From the NCBI RefSeq assembly GCF_000716535.1, contig NZ_JNWV01000014.1, forward strand, positions 62,001-126,000: a stretch of 64,000 nucleotides of DNA, given 5' to 3'. Below the pieces are notes generated by a model. The model did no database searches and was not told the DNA's origin. It saw nothing but the letters and a program-made list of their open reading frames with translations. Origin of the DNA: Streptomyces flaveolus (GTDB taxonomy: Bacteria; Actinomycetota; Actinomycetes; Streptomycetales; Streptomycetaceae). Of the stretch, positions 1-13,832 are shown piece after piece (the stretch's first letter is position 1; every line of letters begins with the position of its first letter). The position numbers were made by a program, and so were the translations under genes.

Positions 1-1
1 C

Positions 2-3121
<3,120 letters not shown>

Positions 3122-3128
3122 CAGCCCC

Positions 3129-3158
3129 GAGGGGGACACCGGAAACGGTGTCCCCCTC
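3129..3158 (+). terminator. Rho-independent-type terminator after carB
   Basis: A perfect 13-bp inverted repeat (arms 3129-3141 and 3146-3158) closed by a GAAA tetraloop and followed by TT. It starts 8 bases after the carB stop and ends 38 bases before the pyrD start, so it should reduce read-through rather than define a fully separate unit. Streptomyces terminators often lack a long T tract. Confidence 0.75.
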
Positions 3159-3196
3159 TTCATGAGGGCTCCCTGAAGCCTCAAGAGGACACGCAC

Positions 3197-4299
<1,103 letters not shown>

Positions 4300-4303
<4 letters not shown>

Positions 4304-5145
4304 GCCCGTTGGAGCCCTTCGGCGCCCGGCTGCGCCGCGCCATGGACGAGCGCGGCCCGCTGTGCGTCGGCATCGACCCGCACGCCTCCCTGCTCGCCGA
4401 GTGGGGCCTGGACGACGACGTCGCCGGCCTGGAGCGGTTCAGCCGCACGGTCGTCGAGGCCATGGCCGACCGGGTGGCCGTCCTGAAGCCCCAGAGCGCC
4501 TTCTTCGAGCGGTTCGGCTCGTGCGGCCTCGCCGTCCTGGAGAAGTCGGTCCAGGAGGCGCGCGCGGCCGGTGCCCTGGTCGTGATGGACGCCAAGCGCG
4601 GGGACATCGGCTCGACCATGGCCGCCTACGCCGAGGCGTTCCTCCGCCCCGGCGCCCCGCTGTTCTCCGACGCCCTGACCGTCTCGCCGTACCTCGGCTA
4701 CGGCTCGCTGAGCCCGGCCGTCGCGCTCGCCCGGGAGAGCGGGGCCGGCCTGTTCGTGCTGGCGCTGACCTCCAACCCGGAGGGCGGCGAGGTGCAGCAC
4801 GCGGTCCGCGCGGACGGCCGGACGGTCGGGGCGACCATGCTGGCCCACCTGGCGGCCGAGAACGCGGGGGAGGAGCCGCTGGGCTCCTTCGGCGCGGTGG
4901 TGGGGGCCACGCTCGGGGACCTGTCCTCGTACGACCTCGCCGTGGGCGGTCCGCTCCTCGCGCCGGGCATCGGTGCCCAGGGGGCGACCCCGGCCGATCT
5001 TCCTCGGGTCTTCGGGGCGGCCGTCCGCAACGTCGTGCCCAACGTCAGCCGGGGTGTTCTGCGTCACGGTCCCGACGTCAGCGCGTTGCGGGGGGCTGCC
5101 GAACGGTTCGCGGGGGAGATCCGGGCGGCCGTCGACGGCGTCTGA
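4300..5145 (+). CDS. pyrF: Orotidine 5'-phosphate decarboxylase
   Basis: Decarboxylates OMP to UMP, the last step of de novo pyrimidine synthesis. It has 281 residues and belongs to the longer actinobacterial type. The active-site signature [11 protein letters not shown] lies at about residues 95-105, where the Asp-x-Lys supplies the catalytic lysine and aspartate; GIDPHASLL near the N-terminus binds the nucleotide. The ATG at 4300 is chosen because it forms a 4-base overlap with the pyrD stop; a longer open frame from 4204 would sit inside pyrD. Nearly 300 bases without an obvious gene follow. Confidence 0.97.
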
Positions 5146-5218
5146 GGCCCGGCCGGGTGCTCCGCTGAGCGGCATCACGCCGACTTGAGTGTGAATACAT
5201 CCTCAAATCAGGGGCAGT

Positions 5219-5299
5219 ATGTCTGAAATGTCCGGCCTGACGGAGGCTGACCAGGACTTTTCCGCTGTTCTCGCTGACTCTGGCGGACTTGCCCGCTAG
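5219..5299 (+). CDS. Candidate 26-residue ORF upstream of the IHF gene
   Basis: A short frame starts with ATG, is preceded by AGGGG four to five bases upstream, and ends at TAG. It encodes 26 residues beginning MSEMSGLTEADQDF. It lies in the 298-base gap between pyrF and the IHF gene, in sequence that is less G+C-rich than its surroundings. Codon third positions are mixed (TTT, GTT, TCT, CTT occur), unlike real Streptomyces genes, so it could be a leader peptide, a recent gene or chance. No family is recognised. Confidence 0.2.
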   Translation: MSEMSGLTEADQDFSAVLADSGGLAR

Positions 5300-5306
5300 T
5301 CTCCGA

Positions 5307-5346
5307 GCAGTGGGGGCACCTCCCGCGCCCCTCAGGCAGTGGGGGA
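5307..5346. repeat. Intergenic GGGGGCACCTCCC-type palindromic repeat
   Basis: Contains TGGGGGCACCTCCC followed after a GC-rich loop by GTGGGGGAG, so it can fold into an imperfect hairpin. A related copy is at 6754-6783. I recall this type of GGGGGCACCTCCC element as common between Streptomyces genes. Here it lies about 100 bases upstream of the IHF start. Confidence 0.5.
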
Positions 5347-5443
5347 GAACGGGCAGCGTGTTGCTCGTGGCTCCCCAGGTGTGGGGCGACTAGGTTCCTC
5401 ACCGGTCCGTATCCGACAGTTCGACATCCGAGGTGACGTAGGC

Positions 5444-5767
5444 GTGGCTCTTCCGCCCCTTACCCCTGAACAGCGCGCAGCCGCGCTCGAAAAGGCCGCC
5501 GCGGCTCGCCGGGAGCGGGCCGAGGTCAAGAATCGACTCAAGCACTCCGGCGCCTCCCTGCACGAGGTCATCAAGCAGGGCCAGGAAAACGACGTCATCG
5601 GCAAGATGAAGGTCTCCGCCCTTCTTGAGTCGCTGCCGGGCGTGGGCAAGGTCCGCGCCAAGCAGATCATGGAGCGTCTGGGCATCTCCGAGAGCCGCCG
5701 CGTGCGCGGTCTCGGTTCCAACCAGATCGCTTCCCTGGAGCGTGAGTTCGGCAGCACCGGCTCCTGA
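5444..5767 (+). CDS. Integration host factor, actinobacterial type (sIHF/mIHF)
   Basis: Nucleoid-associated DNA-binding protein. In actinobacteria this small protein replaces the unrelated HU-like IHF and affects topoisomerase activity, development and antibiotic production. It is 107 residues, the usual Streptomyces length, when started at GTG 5444, which is preceded by GAGG; longer upstream frames are not supported. The N-terminal helix is rich in Ala/Glu/Arg (EQRAAALEKAAAARRERAE). A helix-turn-helix-like segment, LPGVGKVRAKQIMERLGI (residues 64-81), is the H2TH DNA-contact motif of the family. gmk follows after 60 bases. Confidence 0.95.
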   Translation: MALPPLTPEQRAAALEKAAAARRERAEVKNRLKHSGASLHEVIKQGQENDVIGKMKVSALLESLPGVGKVRAKQIMERLGISESRRVRGLGSNQIASLEREFGSTGS

Positions 5768-5827
5768 GTCCGTCTCCCGGCGGACCGGGAGTCCCGGGCA
5801 CTCCGGGATTGCTGGAATAATCGCTGC

Positions 5828-6385
5828 ATGAGTGAACGTCCGCGGCTGACCGTGCTCTCCGGCCCCTCGGGGGTCGGCAAGAGCACGGTCGTCGCCCATA
5901 TGCGCAAGGAACACCCCGAGGTCTGGCTCTCGGTGTCGGCGACCACCCGCAAGCCGCGCCCCGGCGAGCAGCACGGAGTCCACTACTTCTTCGTCACCGA
6001 CGAGGAGATGGACAAGCTGATCGCCAACGGCGAGCTGCTGGAATGGGCCGAGTTCGCCGGCAACCGCTACGGCACCCCCCGTGCGGCGGTGCTGGAGCGG
6101 CTGGAGAACGGCGAGCCCGTCCTGCTGGAGATCGACCTCCAGGGCGCCCGGCAGGTCCGCGAGTCCATGGCCGACGCCCAGCTGGTGTTCCTCGCTCCGC
6201 CCTCCTGGGAGGAGCTGGTGCGCAGGCTGACCGGCCGGGGGACCGAGCCGCCCGAGGTCATCGAGCGCCGCCTGGCGGCGGCGAAGACCGAGCTGGCGGC
6301 CGAGCCGGAGTTCGATACGACCTTGGTCAACACCTCCGTCGAGGACGTGGCTCGCGAGCTGCTAGCCTTGATGGACGTTGTGTGA
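5828..6385 (+). CDS. gmk: Guanylate kinase
   Basis: Phosphorylates GMP (and dGMP) to GDP with ATP, in the cytoplasm. It has 185 residues. The P-loop [10 protein letters not shown] is at residues 11-20, the GMP-binding segment [18 protein letters not shown] follows, and the lid has [14 protein letters not shown]. It sits between the IHF gene and rpoZ, an arrangement common in actinobacteria and shared in part (gmk-rpoZ-coaBC) with many bacteria. Confidence 0.97.
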   Translation: MSERPRLTVLSGPSGVGKSTVVAHMRKEHPEVWLSVSATTRKPRPGEQHGVHYFFVTDEEMDKLIANGELLEWAEFAGNRYGTPRAAVLERLENGEPVLLEIDLQGARQVRESMADAQLVFLAPPSWEELVRRLTGRGTEPPEVIERRLAAAKTELAAEPEFDTTLVNTSVEDVARELLALMDVV

Positions 6386-6438
6386 TCGTGACTGTGATCA
6401 CGATGTCTGATTCTTTCCCACCCATCGGAAGGTAGAGC

Positions 6439-6711
6439 GTGTCCTCTTCCATCACCGCGCCCGAGGGCATCATCAACCCGCCGATCGACGAGCTTCTCGA
6501 GGCGACCGACTCGAAGTACAGCCTCGTGATCTACGCGGCCAAGCGTGCCCGCCAGATCAACGCGTACTACTCCCAGCTCGGTGAGGGCCTCCTCGAGTAC
6601 GTCGGTCCGCTCGTCGACACCCACGTCCACGAGAAGCCGCTGTCGATCGCCCTGCGCGAGATCAACGCCGGTCTGCTGACCTCCGAGGCCGTCGACGGCC
6701 CGGCGCAGTAG
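6439..6711 (+). CDS. rpoZ: RNA polymerase omega subunit
   Basis: Small subunit that helps fold and assemble the beta-prime subunit into RNA polymerase. It has 90 residues, starting at GTG 6439 with GGAAGGTAGAGC just upstream. The conserved omega core is visible: [19 protein letters not shown], then [11 protein letters not shown], and the C-terminal [15 protein letters not shown]. The spacing downstream of gmk (53 bases) is consistent with a shared transcript. Confidence 0.96.
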   Translation: MSSSITAPEGIINPPIDELLEATDSKYSLVIYAAKRARQINAYYSQLGEGLLEYVGPLVDTHVHEKPLSIALREINAGLLTSEAVDGPAQ

Positions 6712-6753
6712 TACTTTCAGATCGCGATTGACTTATCCACAGGCTCGGCAGTC

Positions 6754-6783
6754 ATTCCCCCAGCTAACGCCGGGGGGACCCCC
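6754..6783. repeat. Intergenic TTCCCCCAGCTA-type palindromic repeat
   Basis: TTCCCCCAGCT followed by a G-rich complement (CGGGGGGAC) forms an imperfect hairpin. It belongs to the same loose family as 5307-5346, but in the other orientation. It lies between rpoZ and coaBC and may act as a weak terminator for rpoZ. Confidence 0.45.
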
Positions 6784-6839
6784 TGCCGGGCCTGTGGTGT
6801 GTCATGGGTGGTGCAGATTCTCGAATGCGAGGAGCCATG

Positions 6840-8042
6840 GTGGACAAGCCGAAGGTCGTGCTGGGGGTCAGCGGTGGCATCGCCGCCTACAAGGCCTGCG
6901 AGCTGCTGAGAAGGTTCACGGAGTCGGGCCATGACGTCCGCGTCGTGCCGACCGCCTCCGCGCTGCACTTCGTCGGCGCCGCCACCTGGTCCGCGCTGTC
7001 CGGCAACCCCGTCGCCACCGAGGTCTGGGACGACGTCCACGAGGTGCCGCACGTCCGCATCGGCCAGCACGCCGACCTGGTCGTCGTGGCCCCGGCCACC
7101 GCCGACATGCTCGCCAAGGCCGCCCACGGCCTCGCCGACGACCTGCTGACCAACACCCTCCTCACCGCCCGCTGCCCGGTCGTCTTCGCCCCGGCCATGC
7201 ACACCGAGATGTGGGAGCACCCGGCCACCCAGGAGAACGTGGCCACGCTGCGTCGCCGCGGCGCCGTCGTCATCGAGCCCGCCGTCGGCCGCCTCACCGG
7301 CGTCGACACCGGCAAGGGCCGGCTGCCCGACCCGGCGGAGATCTTCGAGGTGTGCCGCCGGGTGCTGGCCCGCGGTGTCACCGAGCCCGACCTCCGGGGC
7401 CGGCACGTCGTCGTCTCGGCCGGCGGCACCCGCGAGCCCCTGGACCCGGTCCGCTTCCTCGGCAACCGCTCCTCCGGCAAGCAGGGCTACGCCCTCGCCC
7501 GCACCGCCGCGGCCCGTGGCGCCCGGGTGACCCTGGTCTCCGCCAACGCCGGCCTGCCCGATCCGGCGGGCGTGGACGTCGTCCGGGTCGGCACCGCCGT
7601 GCAGTTGCGCGAGGCCGTCCTCAAGGCCGCCGCGGACGCCGACGCCGTGGTGATGGCCGCCGCCGTCGCCGACTTCCGCCCGGCCGCCTACGCCGCCGGG
7701 AAGATCAAGAAGAAGGACGGCCAGGACCCGGACCCGATCGTCCTGGTGCGGAATCCGGACATTCTCGCGGAGATCTCCGCCGACCGCGCCCGGCCGGGAC
7801 AGGTCGTCGTCGGCTTCGCCGCCGAGACCGACGACGTCCTCGCCAACGGCCGCGCCAAGCTCGCCCGCAAGGGCTGCGACCTGCTCGTGGTCAACGAGGT
7901 CGGGGAGCGCAAGACCTTCGGCTCCGAGGAGAACGAGGCCGTCGTCCTGGGTGCCGACGGCAGCGAGACCCCGGTGCCGCACGGCCCCAAGGAAGCCCTG
8001 GCCGACACCGTCTGGGACTTGGTCGTACGGCGACTGGACTAA
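6840..8042 (+). CDS. coaBC: Bifunctional phosphopantothenoylcysteine decarboxylase / phosphopantothenate-cysteine ligase
   Basis: Carries out two consecutive steps of coenzyme A synthesis: joining cysteine to 4'-phosphopantothenate (CoaB, C-terminal) and FMN-dependent decarboxylation to 4'-phosphopantetheine (CoaC, N-terminal). The N-terminal domain shows GVSGGIAAYK, the active-site His in EVPHVRIG, and PAMHTEMW, which has His where many CoaC proteins have Asn. The CoaB domain begins near residue 185 with VVSAGGTREPLDPVRFLGNR. GTG 6840 is preferred because GAGGAG at 6829-6834 lies five bases upstream; ATG 6837 is only two bases from it and would add one residue. Confidence 0.95.
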   Translation: MDKPKVVLGVSGGIAAYKACELLRRFTESGHDVRVVPTASALHFVGAATWSALSGNPVATEVWDDVHEVPHVRIGQHADLVVVAPATADMLAKAAHGLADDLLTNTLLTARCPVVFAPAMHTEMWEHPATQENVATLRRRGAVVIEPAVGRLTGVDTGKGRLPDPAEIFEVCRRVLARGVTEPDLRGRHVVVSAGGTREPLDPVRFLGNRSSGKQGYALARTAAARGARVTLVSANAGLPDPAGVDVVRVGTAVQLREAVLKAAADADAVVMAAAVADFRPAAYAAGKIKKKDGQDPDPIVLVRNPDILAEISADRARPGQVVVGFAAETDDVLANGRAKLARKGCDLLVVNEVGERKTFGSEENEAVVLGADGSETPVPHGPKEALADTVWDLVVRRLD

Positions 8043-8291
8043 CCCCGGGCACGCGATCGGGCGAACTCGACGGCAGGTTCACGCCACGCCGAAATCGGGT
8101 GCGGCGGCCCTGGCCAAGGGCGCTCGCCATTGTGCAGAATGCCCGTGCCGCAGGTCACAGCGCTCCCGAGAGGCGAGACAGTGGCCCGCATGTCGAGCGC
8201 GACCGATAAACTGTTCACGGTCGACGCCGGGCGCAGCCCCGTGTCGACCGTAAATGATCAGCCAGCAGCCGCTGCAACCACAGGGAGCGTT

Positions 8292-9500
8292 GTGTCCCGT
8301 CGCCTGTTCACCTCGGAGTCCGTGACCGAAGGTCACCCCGACAAGATCGCTGACCAGATCAGCGACACCATTCTCGACGCGCTCCTGCGTGAGGACCCGT
8401 CTTCCCGGGTCGCCGTGGAGACGCTGATCACCACCGGCCTGGTGCACGTGGCCGGCGAGGTGACGACGAAGGCGTACGCGGACATCGCGACCCTCGTCCG
8501 CAACACGATCCTGGAGATCGGGTACGACTCCTCCAAGAAGGGCTTCGACGGCGCCTCCTGCGGTGTCTCGGTGTCCATCGGCGCGCAGTCCCCGGACATC
8601 GCGCAGGGCGTGGACGCGGCGTACGAGGCCCGGGTCGAGGGCGACGAGGACGAGCTGGACCGGCAGGGCGCGGGCGACCAGGGCCTGATGTTCGGTTACG
8701 CGTCCGACGAGACGCCGACCCTGATGCCGCTGCCGATCTTCCTGGCGCACCGGCTGTCCAAGCGCCTGTCCGAGGTCCGCAAGAACGGCACGATCCCCTA
8801 CCTGCGTCCGGACGGCAAGACGCAGGTCACCATCGAGTACGACGGTGACAAGGCCGTGCGCCTGGACACGGTGGTCGTCTCCTCCCAGCACGCCTCCGAC
8901 ATCGACCTGGAGTCGCTGCTCGCCCCCGACATCCGCGAGTTCGTCGTGGAGCCGGAGCTGAAGGCGCTCCTGGAGGAGGGCATCAAGCTGGACACCGAGG
9001 GCTACCGGCTGCTGGTCAACCCGACCGGCCGTTTCGAGATCGGTGGCCCGATGGGCGACGCCGGCCTGACCGGCCGGAAGATCATCATCGACACCTACGG
9101 CGGCATGGCCCGGCACGGCGGCGGCGCCTTCTCCGGCAAGGACCCGTCCAAGGTCGACCGTTCGGCGGCGTACGCGATGCGCTGGGTGGCGAAGAACGTG
9201 GTGGCGGCGGGCCTGGCCTCCCGCTGCGAGGTCCAGGTCGCCTACGCGATCGGCAAGGCCGAGCCCGTGGGCCTGTTCGTGGAGACCTTCGGGACCCACA
9301 AGATCGAGCCGGAGAAGATCGAGAAGGCGATCGACGAGGTCTTCGACCTCCGCCCGGCCGCGATCATCCGCGACCTCGACCTGCTCCGCCCGATCTACGC
9401 GCAGACGGCGGCCTACGGCCACTTCGGCCGCGAGCTGCCCGACTTCACCTGGGAGCGGACGGACCGCGTGGACGCCCTGCGCAAGGCCGCGGGCCTGTAA
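8292..9500 (+). CDS. metK: S-adenosylmethionine synthetase
   Basis: Makes S-adenosylmethionine from methionine and ATP. SAM level is known to affect antibiotic production in Streptomyces. Starting at GTG 8292 gives 402 residues and the family N-terminus [20 protein letters not shown]; the open frame runs further upstream, but that part is not conserved protein. Signatures are GHPDK (residues 14-18), [12 protein letters not shown] and the P-loop-like [16 protein letters not shown]. The 249 bases upstream hold nothing I recognise as a SAM riboswitch. Confidence 0.97.
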   Translation: MSRRLFTSESVTEGHPDKIADQISDTILDALLREDPSSRVAVETLITTGLVHVAGEVTTKAYADIATLVRNTILEIGYDSSKKGFDGASCGVSVSIGAQSPDIAQGVDAAYEARVEGDEDELDRQGAGDQGLMFGYASDETPTLMPLPIFLAHRLSKRLSEVRKNGTIPYLRPDGKTQVTIEYDGDKAVRLDTVVVSSQHASDIDLESLLAPDIREFVVEPELKALLEEGIKLDTEGYRLLVNPTGRFEIGGPMGDAGLTGRKIIIDTYGGMARHGGGAFSGKDPSKVDRSAAYAMRWVAKNVVAAGLASRCEVQVAYAIGKAEPVGLFVETFGTHKIEPEKIEKAIDEVFDLRPAAIIRDLDLLRPIYAQTAAYGHFGRELPDFTWERTDRVDALRKAAGL

Positions 9501-9520
9501 CCCCGGCCCACCCGCTGTCG

Positions 9521-9556
9521 CCGAGGCCCGGCTCCCTTCGGGGGGCCGGGCCTCGG
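9521..9556 (+). terminator. Terminator after metK
   Basis: A 16-bp stem (arms 9521-9536 and 9541-9556) with one G-T pair, capped by a TTCG tetraloop, begins 20 bases after the metK stop. UUCG-capped stems are very stable. There is no T tract. Confidence 0.75.
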
Positions 9557-9614
9557 CGTCGCCGTCCACCGGCGGACCGGCCGCGTTGTCAGTGGGATTT
9601 GCAAGAATGCAAGC

Positions 9615-11762
9615 GTGAGCAGCGAGAACGGGTCGGGGGGTGGCGGGGCCGAGGGGGCTCCGCCGGAACAGCTCGCGCTCATCCGCGAGAGCGTGCGGAA
9701 GGCGAAGGTGCCGAAGGCCAAGCCCCGGACCTGGCGGGGGGCCGCGCTCGCCGGGGAACTGCCCGTCGCACGGGTCCTGGTCGACAAGGGCGTGCTGCAC
9801 CTCGACCGGTACTTCGACTACGCCGTGCCCGCGGAGCTGGACGCGGACGCCCAGCCCGGCGTGCGGGTGCGGGTGCGGTTCGGGGCCGGGCGGCACCGGG
9901 TGCGCGACGGACGCCGGGAGGGCGGCGGGCTCATCGACGGCTTCCTCGTCGAGCGGCGCGCCGAGTCCGACTACTCCGGGCCGCTGGCCGCGCTCGCCCA
10001 GGTCGTGTCGCCCGAGCCGGTGCTGAGCGAGGAACTGCTGGGCCTCGCCCGGGCCGTCGCCGACCGGTACGCGGGAAGCCTCGCCGATGTCCTCCAGCTG
10101 GCCGTGCCCCCGCGCAGCGCCCGTGCCGAGCAGCGCCCGTCCCCCGAGCCGCTGCCCCCGCCCCAGGCGCCGGACCACGGCTCCTGGACCCGGTACGAGC
10201 ACGGGAGCGCCTTCCTCGACGCCCTGGCCTCCGGCGGGGCGCCCAGGGCCGTGTGGAACGCGCTGCCGGGGCCGCTGTGGAGCGAGGAGCTGGCCCGGGC
10301 CGTCGCCGCCACCCTCGTCTCCGGACGCGGCGCCCTCGTCGTCGTACCGGACGGGCGCTCCGCCGCGCGCGTGGACGCCGCGCTCACCGCGCTGCTCGGC
10401 ACCGGCCGGCACGCGCTGCTCACCGCCGACGCCGGGCCGGAGAAGCGGTACGCGCAGTGGCTGGCGGTGCGGCGCGGTGCGGTGCGTGCCGTCGTCGGGA
10501 CCCGGGCGGCGATGTTCGCGCCCGTCCAGGACCTGGGGCTCGTCGCGATCTGGGACGACGGGGACGACAGCCACAGCGAGCCGCACGCCCCGCAGCCACA
10601 CGCCCGCGATGTCCTCCTGCTGCGCGCCGCACTCGACAAGTGCGCGTTCCTGCTGGGCAGTTGGGGCTGCACCGTGGAGGCCGCCCAGCTCGTCGAGAGC
10701 GGCTGGGCCCGGCCGCTGGTCGCCGGGCGGGAACAGGTGCGCCGGACCGCGCCCCTCGTCCGGACGGTCGGGGACGAAGACCTCGCGCGCGACGAGGCCG
10801 CCCGCGCCGCCCGGCTGCCCACGCTCGCCTGGCAGGCCGCCCGCGAGGGGCTGCGGCACGGGCCGGTGCTGGTGCAGGTGCCCCGGCGTGGTTACGCGCC
10901 CCGCATGGCCTGCGCCCGGTGCCGGGCCCCCGCCCGGTGCCGGCACTGCTCCGGCCCGCTCCAGGGGCAGGACGCGGGCGTGCTGCGCTGCGGCTGGTGC
11001 GGGCGCGAGGAGAGCGCCTGGCACTGCCCGGAGTGCGGCGGCTTCCGGCTCCGCGCCCAGGTCGTGGGCGCGCGCCGGACCGCCGAGGAGCTGGGCCGGG
11101 CCTTCCCCGCCGTACCGGTGCGCACCTCCGGACGCGAGCATGTGCTGGACACCGTCCCGGACGCGCCCGCCCTGGTCGTCAGCACCCCGGGCGCCGAACC
11201 GGTCGCCGAGGGCGGCTACGCGGCGGCCCTGCTGCTGGACGGCTGGGCCATGCTCGTACGACCCGACCTGCGGGCCGGTGAGGACGCGCTGCGCCGGTGG
11301 ATCGCGGCCGGGGCGCTGGTACGGCCGCAGAGCGAGGGCGGCACGGTGGTCGTGGTGGCCGAGCCGACCCTGCGGCCCGTCCAGGCGCTGGTGCGGTGGG
11401 ACCCCGTCGGGCATGCCGTGCGGGAGCTGGCCGAGCGGGCCGAGCTGGGCTTTCCGCCGGTGTCCCGGATGGCGGCCGTCTCCGGACCGCCCACGGCCGT
11501 CGCCGAGTTCCTGGCGGCGGTCGACCTGCCGCCGGACGCCGAGGTACTGGGACCGGTCCCGCTGCCACCGCTCCCGCCGGGCGGACCACGCAGACCCGGC
11601 GCCCCGCCGCCCGGCGAACACTGGGACCGGGCACTGGTGCGCGTACCACCGGGCAGCGGCTCCGCACTGGCCATGGCCCTGAAGACCGCTCAGGCGGCGC
11701 GCATGGCACGGGGGAGCGGGGAGGCGGTCCGGGTACGGATCGATCCGCCGGACATCGGGTGA
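9615..11762 (+). CDS. priA: Probable replication restart protein PriA, helicase motifs degenerate
   Basis: 715 residues from GTG 9615. It matches primosomal protein N' overall: an N-terminal DNA 3'-binding domain (DKGVLHLDRYFDYAVP), a RecA-like core, a zinc-binding region with paired cysteines between about residues 432 and 477 (CARCRAPARCRHC, LRCGWCG, CPECGG) and the C-terminal LGFPPVSRMA segment. The Walker A lysine motif is absent. The region matching the DEEH box reads WDDGDDSHSEPH (about residue 313) but keeps the downstream HARDV. Actinobacterial PriA proteins are known to be annotated as non-ATPase homologues; this copy should be unable to hydrolyse ATP, so a structural primosome or DNA-binding role is inferred. 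Confidence 0.85.
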   Translation: MSSENGSGGGGAEGAPPEQLALIRESVRKAKVPKAKPRTWRGAALAGELPVARVLVDKGVLHLDRYFDYAVPAELDADAQPGVRVRVRFGAGRHRVRDGRREGGGLIDGFLVERRAESDYSGPLAALAQVVSPEPVLSEELLGLARAVADRYAGSLADVLQLAVPPRSARAEQRPSPEPLPPPQAPDHGSWTRYEHGSAFLDALASGGAPRAVWNALPGPLWSEELARAVAATLVSGRGALVVVPDGRSAARVDAALTALLGTGRHALLTADAGPEKRYAQWLAVRRGAVRAVVGTRAAMFAPVQDLGLVAIWDDGDDSHSEPHAPQPHARDVLLLRAALDKCAFLLGSWGCTVEAAQLVESGWARPLVAGREQVRRTAPLVRTVGDEDLARDEAARAARLPTLAWQAAREGLRHGPVLVQVPRRGYAPRMACARCRAPARCRHCSGPLQGQDAGVLRCGWCGREESAWHCPECGGFRLRAQVVGARRTAEELGRAFPAVPVRTSGREHVLDTVPDAPALVVSTPGAEPVAEGGYAAALLLDGWAMLVRPDLRAGEDALRRWIAAGALVRPQSEGGTVVVVAEPTLRPVQALVRWDPVGHAVRELAERAELGFPPVSRMAAVSGPPTAVAEFLAAVDLPPDAEVLGPVPLPPLPPGGPRRPGAPPPGEHWDRALVRVPPGSGSALAMALKTAQAARMARGSGEAVRVRIDPPDIG

Positions 11763-11939
11763 CGGTGGCGAGCGGAGCGCCTTCCGCCGCGGTGGCCGGG
11801 CGTCGGGACCCGGCGAGGCGTCCCCCGCGGGGAGCCGCTCGACCGGGCGGAACCCCCCCGGTACCCGCGGCGGTCCGGACCGGAGGGGAGGAAACGCCTG
11901 CCCTCCCGGACGTGGCCCGGAAGGGCAGGGGTGGGGGTG

Positions 11940-12704
<765 letters not shown>

Positions 12705-12758
12705 TCATAGACTGGTGCGCTGCCCGCCAACTTCCGCCCGAGAGGCCCGATCCCGCCC

Positions 12759-13691
12759 ATGAAGCTCGTCTTCGCCGGTACCCCCGAGGTCGCCGTTCCC
12801 GCTCTGGACGCTCTGCTCGCCTCCGGGCGGCACGAGGTGGCCGCCGTCGTCACGCGGCCCGACGCGCCGGCCGGGCGCGGGCGCAGGCTGGTCGCGTCGC
12901 CCGTGGCCGAGCGGGCGGAGGAGGCGGGCATCGAGGTGCTGAAGCCGCTGAAGCCCCGGGACCCGGAGTTCCTGGAGCGGCTGCGGGAGATCGCCCCGGA
13001 CTGCTGCCCGGTCGTCGCCTACGGCGCCCTGCTGCCGAAGGCCGCCCTGGACATCCCCGCCCACGGCTGGGTCAACCTGCACTTCTCGCTGCTGCCCGCC
13101 TGGCGCGGCGCCGCACCCGTCCAGCACGCCATCATGGCGGGCGACGAGATCACCGGGGCGTCCACCTTCCTCATCGAGGAGGGCCTGGACTCCGGGCCCG
13201 TCTACGGCACCGTGACCGAGGAGATCCGCCCCACCGACACCAGCGGCGACCTGCTCACCCGGCTCGCCTTCGCGGGCGCCGGGCTGCTCGCAGCGACCAT
13301 GGACGGCATCGAGGACGGCACGCTGAAGGCCGTACCGCAGCCCGCCGAGGGCATCACCGTGGCGCCGAAGATCACCGTCGAGGACGCTCAGGTGGACTGG
13401 GCGGCGCCCGCGCTGCGCGTCGACCGGGTCGTGCGCGGCTGCACGCCCGCGCCCGGCGCCTGGACCACCTTCCGCGGCGAGCGGCTCAAGCTCGTCCAGG
13501 TCACGCCGGTGCCGGAGCGGACGGACCTCGCGCCGGGCCGGCTCGCGGTGGGCAAGAACAGCGTGCACGTGGGCACGGGGTCGTACGCCGTCGAGCTGCT
13601 CTGGGTCCAGGCCCAGGGCAAGAAGCCGATGCGCGCGGCCGACTGGGCCCGCGGGGTACGCATCGCGGACGGCGAGACGCTGGGCGGCTGA
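12759..13691 (+). CDS. fmt: Methionyl-tRNA formyltransferase
   Basis: Formylates initiator Met-tRNA using 10-formyl-THF. It has 310 residues. The N-terminal formyltransferase fold has [17 protein letters not shown], and the catalytic and folate region [18 protein letters not shown] is at about residues 107-124. The C-terminal OB-like domain that contacts tRNA follows ([16 protein letters not shown]). A likely promoter element, TAGACT, is found near 12707, about 50 bases upstream. The deformylase gene, often next door in other bacteria, is not here; rsmB follows instead. Confidence 0.97.
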   Translation: MKLVFAGTPEVAVPALDALLASGRHEVAAVVTRPDAPAGRGRRLVASPVAERAEEAGIEVLKPLKPRDPEFLERLREIAPDCCPVVAYGALLPKAALDIPAHGWVNLHFSLLPAWRGAAPVQHAIMAGDEITGASTFLIEEGLDSGPVYGTVTEEIRPTDTSGDLLTRLAFAGAGLLAATMDGIEDGTLKAVPQPAEGITVAPKITVEDAQVDWAAPALRVDRVVRGCTPAPGAWTTFRGERLKLVQVTPVPERTDLAPGRLAVGKNSVHVGTGSYAVELLWVQAQGKKPMRAADWARGVRIADGETLGG

Positions 13692-13832
13692 CAGCCCGGG
13701 CGAGGCCGAGCACGGGCGGGCGGCGGCGGCGGCTCCGGGCGGCGGCACGGCCGAGCCCGGCCGACGGGCCCGGGGGCGAGGCGACGTACGCTGGAGGCGC
13801 ATCCCCCTCTTCACACCCGGAGCACCTTTTTC

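Noticed and set aside
6733..6741. Exact DnaA-box-like TTATCCACA downstream of rpoZ
   Set aside because: A single box without a cluster, dnaA or dnaN; not an origin.
8043..8291. Possible SAM riboswitch upstream of metK
   Set aside because: I could not find the conserved SAM-I, II or IV core sequences; the region has no convincing stem set.
8079..11621. Minus-strand frame of 1180 codons over metK and priA
   Set aside because: Shadow frame; metK and PriA are clear on the plus strand.
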